Source: Rhynchopus euleeides
Taxonomy: Eukaryota; Euglenozoa; Diplonemea; Diplonemida; Diplonemidae
Direction of reading: 5' to 3'
DNA length: 64,000 nucleotides
NCBI GenBank assembly: GCA_963210315.1
Contig: OY723273.1
Span: 2,108,001 to 2,172,000 of the forward strand
Each line of letters starts with the position of its first letter. Position 1 is the stretch's first letter. Of this stretch, positions 52,043 to 63,903 are shown piece after piece. The notes beneath the pieces were generated by a model. That model did not search any database. It was not told the origin of the DNA and was given only the letters and a program-made list of their open reading frames with translations. The position numbers were made by a program, and so were the translations under genes.

Positions 52043-52912
52043 ATGTGCATCGATAATGGACCGCCTCGGGGGGAAGAGGGTGGGTGCCGAATGCGCCGGC
52101 CCGGTTTTCCTGACGTTGTGTGTTCGGAAGCGTTTGAAATTCAAGGCACTGCATGTACCGCTCCCGATCATTGTTCTTCTTGGACTGGTTGCGTCAGCCA
52201 CAGACACCCCGTGCCACACAGGCCTTGTATATATCCCTTGCACCACGAGGCAGATCTTCCTGCGAACGGTGCGGCGAATAAGGAACATTCGCCTCATTTC
52301 ACCCCCCCCCCCCCTTTCATTCATGAGGTGTTCGAGGGCAGACAGAGCCGAGACACAAAATGCCCTGAATATCGTTTTCTCCCTTTCTGGGATTGACCGC
52401 TCGCAACGATCATCCACGCGGACACAGTCCGCGTGCGCTGGATGAATCAAACGAATGGAAGCGCGGCCTTGGCGCCGTCGAGCTCAAGCTATATTATGTG
52501 TTGGGGTCTTCGCGATTCGATGGTTTCCACAACAAATTTTGTCTTCCCTTACATCGGGGTGCACTCGAGTCTGGGCCAGAGACAATAGTCGTCCACCCAT
52601 CCCGCTCGACTCACACCAGACTAAAATTTTCCGGTAAGGTTGGAAGGGTTGAAAGCCCTTTGATGACACACCACCGGTGCCCGATATTTGTCATTCCACC
52701 CGGGTATGCCCTTCACCACATGGTCTTCAGGGAGCAGCACCCCAGCCAGAAGCAGAGCTGGATGGTCTGGCTCGATGTGGCATAAGTGCCCTACAGAGGA
52801 CTTACCTCACCGTGTGTGTTGCACGCCCTCGAGGGGCGGCTGATTGCAAAACAAAACAACCACCATCGACGACAAAGCAATACACCGGAGCGCATTAAAA
52901 TTTTTTTCACAA
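52043..52912. other. Downstream of RRM gene B
   Basis: A + frame from about 52393 to 52785 is open for 130 codons, but its codons are not GC3-rich and I see no domain, so it is not called. An inverted GATCATCCACGCGGACACAG / GTCCGCGTG pair lies at 52408-52435. Confidence 0.35.
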
Positions 52913-52913
52913 T

Positions 52914-53021
52914 GGGGGTCTTCGCTGGTCGTTATCCTTCGTCAATCTTCGTCAGTTTTCACCTAATTCAACAGGAAATGCACCAAACTGCACTGACGAT
53001 CACCCCGTAGCGAAGACCCTC
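52914..53021. mobile_element. Small MITE, GTCTTCGCT family, copy 2
   Basis: 108 bases, GGGGGTCTTCGCTGGTCG to GTAGCGAAGACCCTC, flanked by AAT and ATT. The ends resemble those of the GGGCCCTCGCTAC family (both read G-run, then TCGCT), so the two may share a transposase. Confidence 0.8.
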
Positions 53022-53023
53022 AT

Positions 53024-56000
53024 TGTAGACAACAGGCAGTTCCTCACTACTGCGGCCGCCCTGCCAGAGTGCGTGAATTGTCAGCCTTCAGTTCATATCG
53101 GGGGACTGGGAGATGCGTGCCCTTTTACGGACATATATTTGTGCAGTCCGGCGCAGCCAGCCCAGTAATATTCACCGTGCGTCTCCTTCCGAATGCTTCA
53201 CACGCCCCAGCAGGTTCGAAGAACGACACCTGTCGTTGCTCCCCTTCTTGTGATTTCACCCGGTTGCATTACAATTTGAAAGAAGTGGCGTCTGGAAACA
53301 GTCCCGGCAGAATCCGCCGGACTGATCTCTTCATGATATTTTCCCTTTTCATTTTGCTGCACACACGCGGTGTACGTGTACACCAGACACTCACCCCTGC
53401 GACTCGTTTGCCCTTTGTATTCTATTTTTTTGCGTTGGGATCACTCACAAACTCAAGGCGTGCAGCGTTCAGCGAAGAAACAGAGAGATCGTCAAGCAGT
53501 TGTCCGGGTCGCATGGGGAAGGGGGCTGTCATACTGTCTGGTCATGCTTCCTTCACCACGCTCTAACACAGGCCCTTTTCATCCTGCCTGCCATGTCCTG
53601 ACTCGCCCACGGCGAGAACAAATCCGACATTCTCATGCCCACGAAGGAAGGTAACTTTCGTTGCACCCCTTCCTCTTGCCTCTCCGGGAAATTCGCTCTG
53701 CAGAACATGACGTGAATGACAGTTCGACACAGAGCGGAGATCTCCCAGCCGGGCTTCAGGGTTTTCATTCTGTCGTCCCCCCCCCCTTCGGGTCCGAGGG
53801 GGGTTATCTGTAAACAAGAATCCTGACGCATTTCTTTAGTTGCTTTCTCAACAAAGCGTGAAGGCAATGATTCCTCTTGTGCTTGAAGCTTCCGTTGTGC
53901 AAGGGCTGCACATATACCTGCATGCGTTCCTGCTGTTGAATTTTACAATTTAAACACTATGAATTGTCATGGATGGCAGATGAATCGGTGTTGCCAAGAA
54001 ACGAATCGCACGATGCAGTTATCGTAGCTGATCCCACATCATGTATGCATCGTCGCGGATGATGTGTGGCATCCTACGAATCGTTGAGTTCGATACGACG
54101 AACGACAGGACGAAGCTGTGTGGTGAGTCCACCCTTGGTACAGCCCAATCCCTTGTAGTTGTCTGCCTCGCCCCAAAGGTGCTGAAAAAGGCAGACGGGC
54201 ACAAGGGGTGGGTAGCGTGACATTTCGGTTCTTCTGTCATTTATGGAAACGCATATTCGCACCGCGCTGCAGCCAACCACAACAGGGAAGCAAATGCTCT
54301 GATACGTTCGCTCCAAGACATTTCTCGGCGTCACCATGAGCCAAGCTCTTGAATTGCGTATCTATGGAAGTTGAAATCCCCACCCCCTCCCCCAAATCCA
54401 CGAACATGTTTGTCGGAATGTGCTTGCTCATGTCCCTGTGGTCCTCGCCCATGACACTTCATTATCTGGAGTGTGCACCAAAGTAGAAACGACGGCGCAC
54501 AGGATACAATGGCGCGTGTTTAGTGTATTTATATTGCCAAAAACTTGCCGACAGCGAAGACCCCGTCTTGCCTGTACCAGGCCATGTAAAAGGGACTATT
54601 GGCAGTATTGCGCTTCTGACCTCTTTTTATTGATGACTATCTTCAAACTTCCATGGGTGCTGTATTTTTCCTGCGGAACGGCAGAATCGTTGATGGCAAG
54701 AATTGCGCTCCAGGTGCAGCTGCCACCCATCACCTTCTGCTTCGTCCGTCAGGGCTCGCCCTCACCCCCTGTGCTTGTGTGCTGCCCCACATCATCCGGC
54801 CGTCCCTTGTTCTTTCCCTCCATGTTTCTACTTCGATTTTCCTACCGACACAAGAGCGTTCAATCCGCGGCTTTCTGTTCGTGCAAATATGGTGCAGCGT
54901 GGTCTGTTTCCGCCGGTGTGCGGCGCATGCGGGTGGCACGATGCCGTCTCCGATTATCCGCAGAGCTGCCAATCACTTGCTCAGGACAACCGGTTTTGTA
55001 GCAGTTGTAGCCGATTTGACATCTCCTTTTGGTGTTGCCAATGAGGAATCTAATAATGAACCCCTGAACTGGACACGCACCGCTGGTGACGGTCTAGATT
55101 GTTGGTGTTGGCCCTGCTTCGTGAGACAGTTGGATCACGGAGCGTCAGGCCATCCGAACCTCTTTTTGCACGGGCCTTCCGGCCCTGCCCTTCCGTTGCC
55201 TTGTTCTGTGTTTAGGAATCCCTGTGCTGTTTGGGGGCTAAGAAAGGTACCCCGCCTGACCCCTGTTGCGTTGTGGCGTGGGTGTGCCTCTGTGATGGAT
55301 GTTGTAAGACCGCTTTGCATTCCGCATCTTTCCCCCCTCAACGTTCCATGATCCCGCCATTCACACAATACGTCAGCTGAGCAAAAATCTCTTTCCGTCC
55401 GTCGGCCGTGAATGTCCGTTAAGGCTCGATCGGCTGTCGGATACTGGAATGCACGTACACTGCCCGTCGGCTGGAGTTCAAATAGTAATGGCAATTCCCT
55501 TCATTTTTTGTGCCAACATCCACACCCCTGAGAAAAATTCATCTCCCCCACTGCGGGCCCCACAAGTTCAATGCTTCAACTGATTCGGCTTCCCCACTTG
55601 GTGCGGGGAGTGTCATAGAGCTCTCTGTTGTTGCTTCTGACACCATCCTCTCGCACTGATTGACCTCTCCAAATCAGAATGTTCCCGGAAAGCGTGATAA
55701 GCGGCTTCCTGCTCTATTCCAAAAAGTTTCGAATCGTGTGTGTGTTCCTGATTTTAAAGTAGTTCGTGACGGGCCATTACACAATTTCTCCCTTCTACCA
55801 CAACTGTCAGTGAAGATAGCGAGACAAGACACGTCCTCATCAGGCTGTGGGACGTGCGCTGGAATGTTACTGATTTCCCGGCGTTGGCGCAAACATCAAC
55901 AAACGCCATCTTTATTCTCCCGGGGCAAGGGAGGCTTGTGAGGTTTGTTTTGCCAGGCGGAAATGCAGCGCTAGGGGAAGTGCCAGGGAAGAACCTGTAC

Positions 56001-57719
56001 AGCTGTACTTCTTGTTGAAGACACTGACAAGCCCGAGTGAGAGAGAGAGAGAGAACTTGTTTTGTAATGTGTTTGTTGCGTGAGGTCTCCGCGTGTAGCT
56101 CCCCGGCACCTCCTGCATACGCAGTGTGTGATATATGTGACGCACAAAACAAGTTTTCTTCACAACGCTACGCTATTGCGTCCAAGAGAGAGACTGGCAG
56201 CAAAATCTTCAACATCTTGCTCCAACTGCTGTGACATTCGGTAGCAGGCCACATGCAAGCTCGGGCACTGGGTTTAAAACCCCGTCGGCGAGAAGGATGT
56301 TGTGGTACGGGGCGGTGTCATAAATGCCATGTTTCCCAACCTGTCTGGGGCCTTTTCAGCCCCAAAATACCGGGAATAATCCGGCCCAGATCTGGATCGG
56401 CAGCTGTGACCCAACCACCCAGGAGAGAAAGCGAAACTACGAGGGTGACAGTCCCGCTGTGGCGAAGCACCAAGCGAGTTTTTGACTCAGTAATTGGTTT
56501 GTTGTCTCGTTTTGCTGTCACTTTACGATTCAGCGGGCGCACAGATAGTTTTTGTGTATTTTTTTGAGCTTCTTCCGTTTCCACCTTCGGAGGATCTTCC
56601 AGGCTTGTACTGAACGGCGTCAGGTTGCTCCACCGACCCTCACTTGAACAAGAAGGACAAGTAGGCGTTGCTCTTCCAAATACAGGGTCGCTTCATATTG
56701 CTCCTACACTTCTCCTCGCACTGACAGCAGCGCTCTGGGAAACAAAGACAATCTCCACAGCAAAAAAGCGGGAGTGGTTTTGGTTGTTTGTGCGAAACAA
56801 CACCAACATATCCTGCATTTTTACCTTCTCTAAAGCGCCCCAAACTGTCAACCTGCTTCATTTTGTGCGATTTTGTGACACCGGATCAGGATTCTGCACC
56901 CGAGAGCCCAAGGCCCTCTGAGAGTGCAGGCTTGTTTCAGCAGTCTCGGCGGGGCCGAGTTTATGGGTTGTGTGGAGGAGTGGGCACGGTTCGACCTGCC
57001 ACTTATCAAACAGCTTTCGCGTATGGGAAGTGTCAATGTGTGAAAACCACAGAAAACTGTGCAGATTGCGACAACAATTGTCCAAAATGTGTACCAGCGA
57101 TGCCTCCAATCACATCCCACAATCAGGCGCGTGACGGAGTATTCGCACCTGGATCCGATTGCAACTGAACATTGCGAATCTCAAATGGCGGGCTTTGCAT
57201 TGTGCCCCCACAAGGGTTCTGTGGCCGACCTACCCTGCCCATCCCAGTAGCTCGCTCGACACGAACCCCCCCCCCCCCCCCCCTAGCCTAGGCTACACGG
57301 TGGGATCTTGTAAATTTTACATGTATAACTACAAGTATATACATGTATTATACATGTATAATACTTGCATGTCTGGGGTAATCAGGCTGGGGGAAAAAAC
57401 AACATCCCTGGGGCACATTGTATACCATCCAGGGCCTCTAGGACCAGCAGAGGTGCGTTAAATGCACATTTTTACCCAAAAATGACCCTGCAACCACCCT
57501 GCACAGGACTCACCCCAGAAAAGCCAAAAAAAGCCAAAAACTGGCCAAAAATGAGTGTTGGTGGGCCCAAAAGTGGGTAAAAACCTCCGGAAATTCATAT
57601 CTGGGGTGGGTCTGGGGGTGGTTTTGCGCTGTTGACCTCCAGACCTGGATATTTCAAAAAAATTACAGTTTTTTGTATGGACATCCGGGCCCCCCCCCCC
57701 CCCCCCCGCATGAAGGAGG
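53024..57719. other. 4.7-kb intergenic block
   Basis: No gene that I can support. Notable pieces: a GAGAGAGAGAGAGA tract (56039), a fragment of the 13.9-kb repeat (56490), and an A/T-rich stretch of overlapping TACATGTA palindromes (57315-57366). Confidence 0.45.
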
Positions 57720-58257
57720 GAACCAGGCATGTCGCTAAGCGTCGACCGTCGACCCAGTGATTTTGGGTTTCCCCCCCCATAAAAAAGCGTCGACCCAGCG
57801 TCGACCCAGTGGACTGGGTGGACGCTTGGTCGAGGCTTGGAGCGTCGACCTCGTGGAACTGGGTTGCCATTCAAGCCTGGACCAAGCGTCAACCCATTTA
57901 TTACACTGGGTCGACGCTAACCTAGCGTTGGCCCGGTTACACTGGGTCGACGCTCACCAAGCGTCGACCAAGCGTCAACCCACTTTCACTGGGTCGACGT
58001 CGAAGAGAGTATGGTTTTGCAGGAACAGATGCTCACTACCGTGGCCTCCGGCGGCTGGGGGCTCCGCCCCCCAGACCCCCCTGTGGCGTATGTCTCGTAC
58101 TCAAGTCATTCGATTCCCACCGGGTCAGGGAATCCAACCACTCCAGTAGCCTCAGGAGGACGCAGCCAACTCACACAGAATCTGTACGCCCACAATGAAC
58201 AGATGCTCACTACCGTGGCCTCCGGCGGCTGGGGGGCTCTGCCCCCCAGACCCCCCA
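57720..58257 (+). repeat. GTCGAC-rich segment followed by two hairpin repeats
   Basis: 57735-58010 has about a dozen GCGTCGACC / TCGACC motifs alternating with CCCAGT(G) and GGGTCGACG. 58020-58082 and 58197-58257 are hairpin repeats with the same 40-odd-base spacer (CAGTAGCCTCAGGAGGACGC) as at 35.6-35.9 kb. The first part matches 41755-41850 reversed. 58258-58687 has no gene; a GCGCGCGCGAAGCACGCGCG stem lies at 58470. Confidence 0.75.
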
Positions 58258-58687
58258 TCTCGCGTGCCCGTCTAGTAACCAAGTCCTTGCGCTTTGACGG
58301 CCGTGACATATCAGGGGGCAGCGTCGAAATCATGGTCCCGAAAGCCATTTTTTGGTTTCCTCCGGCACCCGACGGCGCGAGCGGGAGAGGAACCACGGAA
58401 GGAATCCAGCGCCTCACACCGTGCCCACCTAGTGGTCCACCGATCGGAAAATTTGGCAACCACACGAGCGCGCGCGAAGCACGCGCGAGAAAAATTGACC
58501 CCTAGTGTTTTCCCCCCTGATCCCCCCCCAAAACAGGAGCGTCAACCCACTAAATCTCCAAAATCGAAAAGTTAGCGACAGGCCTGGGAGGGAACCGAGT
58601 GGACCACCCTGTGTTTTCCCTTCGTGCTGACTCTATCCCTTTTCAGGGATCTGCACCTTATTTACCTGCAGCCTATTTTTTGTTTTC

Positions 58688-58840
58688 ACCAGTTACGAGC
58701 GGCGAAGCGTAGCGAAGTCGCGAAGCAACGAAGGAAATCGTACGACTGTTTGTAAGAGTCACCTTCATGCCACTTCAGAGGGGATTACACAGCCTTTGGC
58801 ACAGGTGTGGGCTCAACGAAAAGTAGTCCTGGGTCTGTCA
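58688..58840 (+). repeat. 150-base direct repeat, copy 2
   Basis: Counterpart of 48304-48460, with the same GCGAAG-rich head and CACCTTCATGCCACTTCA body. Confidence 0.75.
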
Positions 58841-59547
58841 TATTTTTTGCAGTTGCTGGGCAGGGTGTTTCTCTTATTATCGCGAAAGGTAGTACGATTT
58901 TTCAGCGATGTGTCAGTTTGTGTGTGGTGGTTATGTTTGTTCCGAAAATGCAGAATGAATGCCAGCAGGATCGCAGAATTTTTAAAAAAAACTTGATGTG
59001 GCGCGCACGAAAAGTTGTTTCCCACAGAACGGACCCTCTCTGGGGGCCCTTCCATTCTGTCTCAAAACTGTGCCAGTTGTGTCATCAAGTCGTGTGGTCC
59101 GGGATCATTTTTGCACTTTTAGGACGAATCGCCCCAACACGACAACTCAGCTCGTAGTGCAGCCTTGTGAATTCGTTTCGGAAGTGCCCGTCCAAAGGGT
59201 GTTTCTCCCCTAATGATTTCCCCACCGACTGATTACCTTCTCCGCTTCCTGTTCACGTCATTGGCCCCGCTTTTTCCTTCTTTACTGTGTCGGTAAGGAG
59301 ACTGCCCGGCATTCGACTGCGGCAATAACATTAACAAGGCACGGCAAAAGGACTGCGCTGCACAGACGTGGCGGATAGAGGTCATCGAAAGAACACCCCC
59401 GCCACCACCACCCAAGTGAAGGCCGGCTCTCCCCCCCCCTCTCTCTCTCCCCATGCACGATGGTTGGTTTCTCGGCTTCGCCCCCCCACCCTCATCCTCC
59501 ACAGCCACACCGCCCAGAGGAGTCGGCATTCCAGGCAAACAAACAGC
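58841..59547. other. Upstream of the UBL-UBA gene
   Basis: No repeat recognised. The leader just before the ATG is A/C-rich (AGGCAAACAAACAGC). Confidence 0.4.
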
Positions 59548-60950
59548 ATGGCTGCAGTTCAGTGCACCGTGCGCACGTTGACACCGACACGGCATGACCT
59601 CCACGTCAGCAAATACGGGCTTCAGGGATTGAAGGACGAAGTTGCCTCGCGGTGTGGCTACGACGGGCGCACGCTGCGCATCGTACTGCAGGGCAAGACA
59701 GTGTGTGGCGCGTCTGCCGATTGCAGTGATGACCAGGAGCACCTGCAGGGCCTGGCGAAGGAGGGTGCTGTGTTCGTGGCAGTGGGCACACCCGTGGTCG
59801 CCCCTGCATCGCACGCCGCAGGGCAGCAACCGACTCTCGGGGGCCACGCTCCACACCCTTCTGCGAGGCAGCAGCAGCAGCAGCATGCAGTGCCCGCTGC
59901 CTCGGCCTCTGCCTGCCGCTCGTCGCCCCTCGTCACCCCGGTGTTTCCTGCATCGCCTGGGGTCTCTTCTGACAGCTATACAGACGAGACAGACGAGCCG
60001 GCATACCCCCGGGCAGACGTGCCGGATGCGCCTGCCGTGCGGTGCGGCGCTGAGGGTGCTGCTGGAGGTGCTGTGGTGCCGCCACCGCCACCGCCGCCCC
60101 CAGCTACGCCAGAGAGTATCCGCGACACCCTGGCGCTGTCGTTCCCACAGGAGCTGTTGGACCGGTTCATCGAAGACAACGGGGACGAGTGCCTGACTGC
60201 CCTGCCGCTGTCCGAGCTGGTGTCTATCCTCAACGAGGAGGTGGAGTCCGAGCGGCAGCGGCTGCAGCAGCGGGAGCAAGAGGCGCATGCCGACCCCAGT
60301 GCGGCTATGTATGACTCGGAGGACAGCAGCGAGTACTCCGACGATGCGGACGTCTCTGTCCCGGCGCATACAGCCTCCAGCACCCTGGCGCACCTGGGGC
60401 GCGATGACCAGACCAAGGTGGAGGTATGGCTGGAGATCTTCGAAAAAGTAGAACCGCCAACGAAAAGTGGGCCGGATCTGCCATTTTTCGGGTGGTTCTC
60501 TTGTTACGCACACTTGTGAGCAGAAAATGTCGCCACAGCCAAACGTGCTCCGCACGCCTGTCGCCTCCGCGATCACAGGAGTTGAGGTTTTGTGTGGAAA
60601 CATCAACGCATCACAAACACAATAGCGAGCAAAGAGCGGTTGGAGCGGTTGTACTGGGGTGACATTTTGTTAGCGAAGGAAGCGCGGTTTCCGTAAGTTT
60701 TTTTACACAACCAATCTTGCTTGTGACAGTAACCAATAGGCTGCTGGCAGCGTGCAGTGCAACATACATAATTCCATGAACACATATACTGCAGAGTGCG
60801 CACAAACAAACCACCACTTGGCACATCACGCCACTCCCACAGAGCCTTATGAGCATCATCACCGGTCTGTCTGAGGAAGACGCCCTCTCAGTCTACATGA
60901 GACACAATAAAAATGTGCACGCCGCTGCCGCCGAGCTGCTGGACATGTGA
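59548..60950 (+). CDS. UBL...UBA protein (ubiquitin-like / ubiquitin-associated adaptor)
   Basis: Exon 1 is 59548-60423 and exon 2 is 60843-60950, joined in phase 0 (GTATGG...CACAG), giving 327 residues. Residues about 4-75 look like a ubiquitin-like fold: a first strand V-R-T-L-T, a helix L-K-D-E-V-A-S-R-C, L-R-I-V-L-Q-G-K-T in the place of ubiquitin's RLIFAGKQL, and a last strand V-F-V-A-V-G. The last 36 residues (exon 2) fit a UBA domain: I-T-G-L-S-E-E-D-A-L-S-V-Y, then N-V-H-A-A-A-A-E-L-L. Between are Q/S/P-rich linkers, a helical segment (about 189-240, SFPQELLDRFIED then EVESERQRLQQ) and an acidic serine patch (about 254-267). Such architectures (Rad23, ubiquilin, Ddi1) carry ubiquitinated cargo to the proteasome. 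There is no central STI1 or protease motif, so the exact relative is open. Omitting exon 2 would lose the UBA domain. Confidence 0.7.
60499..60665 (+). repeat. Diverged 187-base-family repeat inside the UBL-UBA intron
   Basis: GCACACTTGTGAGCAGAAAA, AGCCAAACGTGCTC, GGTTTTGTGTGGAAACATCA and AGAGCGGTTGGAGCGGTTGT follow the family order with about 70% identity and a shortened middle. It is an older insertion than the four near-identical copies. Confidence 0.65.
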
Positions 60951-61879
60951 CGCCCCGACCTGGGGTGCCTGGACCCACAACAACGTTCTTTCTCTGTTTT
61001 ATCGCCTCGCCTCGGGACGGGAATGCGGGTGGCTGGGGGGGTCTCAACAAGGGCCCCCGCGGCAGGAAAGTGTGTCACGACGGTGCGGGGTCTCGTTGAG
61101 CCCTTGGGACCCCTCCTCTCTGCAGCATGCGTGAAAGGAGGTTGGCTCTGTGCCTTACTTCTCTTCACTACCCCTGGCCCTCGTCCGCCCTCTCTGTCGG
61201 GAAGGTTGCAAGCTGTGCGCATGGTTGCCTGTTTTTCATCGCATGTCTATAGTGACCCGACAGGTACGGTTGTCAAAGGATGGTCCATGTTCATTTTGCA
61301 CCATAACGTACTTTGGCTTACCCGCACAATACGTCTCGAAAGCTGCTCGGAAGTAACAGCACGGGCAAAACATGGTTCAAAACGAGCCCCTTCCCGCACA
61401 AAATTGGCGTGCTCCACACAACATTCAAGTGTGCGTGACCCCCTTTCGGCACGCGTTGCACGTCGCACTTCTCGGGGGTGTTGCACGGTGTGAGTGGCAA
61501 TCCTCACTCGTCCTCCACGCACACCCACTAACGGTATCAGTCGCCTGGGTGTGCCTGCATGATGCGAATCCTAGCCTCCGCTCCTGCACACATCGGCCTT
61601 CCTTTGTCTTTGATTCATATTCGTCCAATGTGTTTGCAATGTGTTTGACGCGCAAAGGAAGATGTGTGACTGTCTAGCTGTCCGCATACAGGTCTGTGTT
61701 TCACACCCAAAGCAGCACCAGGGGGCTTGCCTTGCTGGCCGCGCAACCCCTCCCCGCCCCCCAACTTTGTGCAACTGCACGTGCAGGTCGCACCGAGTGA
61801 CATCTGCCGCACATGCTGCCGCACCCGCCCCATGCCACGCCATGCCAGGTGCACACCACACGGGGGTGCCCCGGGCCAC
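60951..61879. other. Between the UBL-UBA and F-box-like genes
   Basis: No recurrent element and no supported gene. An upstream exon of the F-box-like gene could be hidden here. Confidence 0.35.
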
Positions 61880-63310
61880 ATGGCTCGGTTTGAGGCGGCA
61901 GATCCGCGGCACCGCTACACATGCCTGAACCTGCCGAAGCCCCATGTCACCCTCGCGTCGGTGCTCCCTGCAGCACGGCCAGTGCCCCCCTTCCCTGCAC
62001 AGCGCCTTCTCCCGGGCCCTGTGGGCGCGCTGCCGCAGCCTCGCAAGGTCGTCGTGAGTGCCACCGCTGCTGGCAGGGCTGCCGCGCAGTCCGCCCTGCC
62101 TGCTCCCCTATCGGCTGGTCGTGCGTGCCTGGCCTCCGTGACGCAGGTGCCGCCCAGCCCTGTGCCGCCGCTGCAATCGCGCCTCGCGTCACCGCCGAGG
62201 CCTGCGTCGCTTGCGCCGCCCCGCGCCTCTGTGTCTGCAGCAGCGCTGCCCAACCCCCTGTCGGTGCCTGCCACCTGCAGGCAGGGCGGGCGTGCTGTGC
62301 GGCGCAGCTCACACATTCTGGACGACGTGCTGACGGTGTTCGATGTGCTGCGTGACTACATCCCCTTCAGCGCCCAATGGTCCCTCCGCCAGACGTGTGT
62401 CCGTCTCCGTGCTGCCGTGGAGTCGCGTCTCGGCCTGCACACAGTCAAGCCCCTGCTGAGGGCGATCGGCCCCGACAACGGCCCCTTGTTTTGGGGCGGC
62501 TCGCGGGGCGACCCCGTGCTGCGCGCTGTGGCAGGTGCAGAGAGAGAGCAGGCGGGTGCACTCAAGGGGAGGGGGCATCTCGATGTGCCGCCGGAGGCGC
62601 TGTTCGCGCCGTTCTCCTCAGACACAGTTGCAGTGGTATGGAATGGTGCTTTTCCAGCATGGGGGTTTCGGGAAGGGTGGCGTCGTTTAGTGTTGTGAGC
62701 CACCAGTGACGAAGTTATGCGTTTGCCGCTTCCTGCACACCCGCGCCCTTCGTAGCGGTGCCTTCGGGTTGCATGCCCCATCCTTGCCTACAGCTGATGA
62801 ACAACGCACACCGCATGCGCCCTATGGTTGGTGACCGCTGGAGGATCCTCGATGACGGCACAGCCATGCGGAAGTGGCTCAACAAGTGCTTCGCATTGCA
62901 CGAGGATGACTGGCAGGCTGCGCCAGGCCAGACGCCTGACGACATCTGCAAGGTAATGTTCTCTCTGTCCTCCACACCGGCCTTGCCTTCCCAGCGATTT
63001 CCAGTTGGCTTGCAGCCTGGCCTGCTTGGCCACGCGAACGACTCATCACTCCGGAACAACGGGCATTCTACGTCGTGGTGCCGCCCCCTCCACTTCACCT
63101 ACCCCAATCCTGTGACCTTGTCGTCGTATTGTTTTGACAGCCACAGCCCGCACCTCAACCCACACCCGCCTACAGATGTGGTCTTTACTGCGGTTTGTGC
63201 TGATGCGCATAACATCGTCATACCGGTTCCACGCCCTTTACGTCGAGCTGGATGTCCCACGCGGTGATGCCGTAATCCAGCTGGTGCCCCTGTACTATGA
63301 GAAGAGATGA
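61880..63310 (+). CDS. F-box-like protein
   Basis: Three exons, 61880-62635, 62794-62952 and 63176-63310, all phase 0 (donors GTATGG and GTAATG), give 349 residues. The start (M-A-R-F-E-A-A-D) is the most plausible ATG, but the frame is open 51 codons upstream, so it is uncertain. Residues 20-135 are a proline/alanine-rich disordered region. Residues about 144-190 resemble an F-box: I-L-D-D-V-L-T-V-F-D-V-L, then Q-W-S-L-R-Q-T-C-V-R-L-R-A-A-V. The rest (V-K-P-L-L, then W-R-I-L-D-D and Y-R-F-H-A-L-Y-V-E-L) is globular but not a known substrate-binding repeat. F-box proteins couple substrates to SCF ubiquitin ligases through Skp1. The F-box is degenerate, lacking the usual leading L-P, so the call is tentative. 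Confidence 0.6.
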
Positions 63311-63903
63311 GATGTGCCCCTTGCCGCCACAATTTGCTTTGCCTTCCACCTTTGTTCTTGGCGAGGGGCGATCCCGCATAGAGGGGTCTGCCTCTGTCTC
63401 ACTCAGTTGATGTGAAACACATGCCGTGCCAAGAGATGTATTCCCCTTTGCTCTCCTTTGTGTGGCGGTGCAGACCCGTGCCTCAGCTTGGCTTGAGCTT
63501 TCTCGTGTCACCACCTCGAGGCAACAGCATCTGCCCCGCCGCTCTGGAGGCTATTCCTTTAGATGCCGCATATTCAGGGGTGCAACCCTCCCCAACGGAA
63601 AGAGTTAGATGAGGACCTCGCGATCGAAGAACGAAAATCAGCCACAGCCCCACCCCCACCCCCACCCCCACCAATCGCCCTGTCCCCACTGCCAGCATTG
63701 ACTGGGATGAGGCCGTCTGCTTTGTGATTTGGGAAATTGTTGGAAGCGAGATGATCTACTGCCACATGATGTGTCACATCTATCCATTGTGTGTGTGCGT
63801 TGTGCTGCCCACCTGCACTGCACACCCGATGGCTCTGCTGGTGGCCAGATGCGAGTGCAAGCAACCAAATATGGCACCCCCCTTTTTGGAACACACGCGA
63901 GCG
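63311..63903. other. Downstream of the F-box-like gene
   Basis: CCCCCACCCCCACC tract at 63650-63672. No gene recognised. Confidence 0.4.

Noticed and set aside
54420..55351. Two overlapping + frames of 193 and 232 codons
   Set aside because: Cysteine/serine/leucine-rich with no domain; codon use is unlike the recognised genes.
59233..60606. 457-codon minus-strand open frame opposite the UBL-UBA gene
   Set aside because: Antisense shadow of GC3-rich coding sequence. Its translation is R/H/C/L-rich without a motif.
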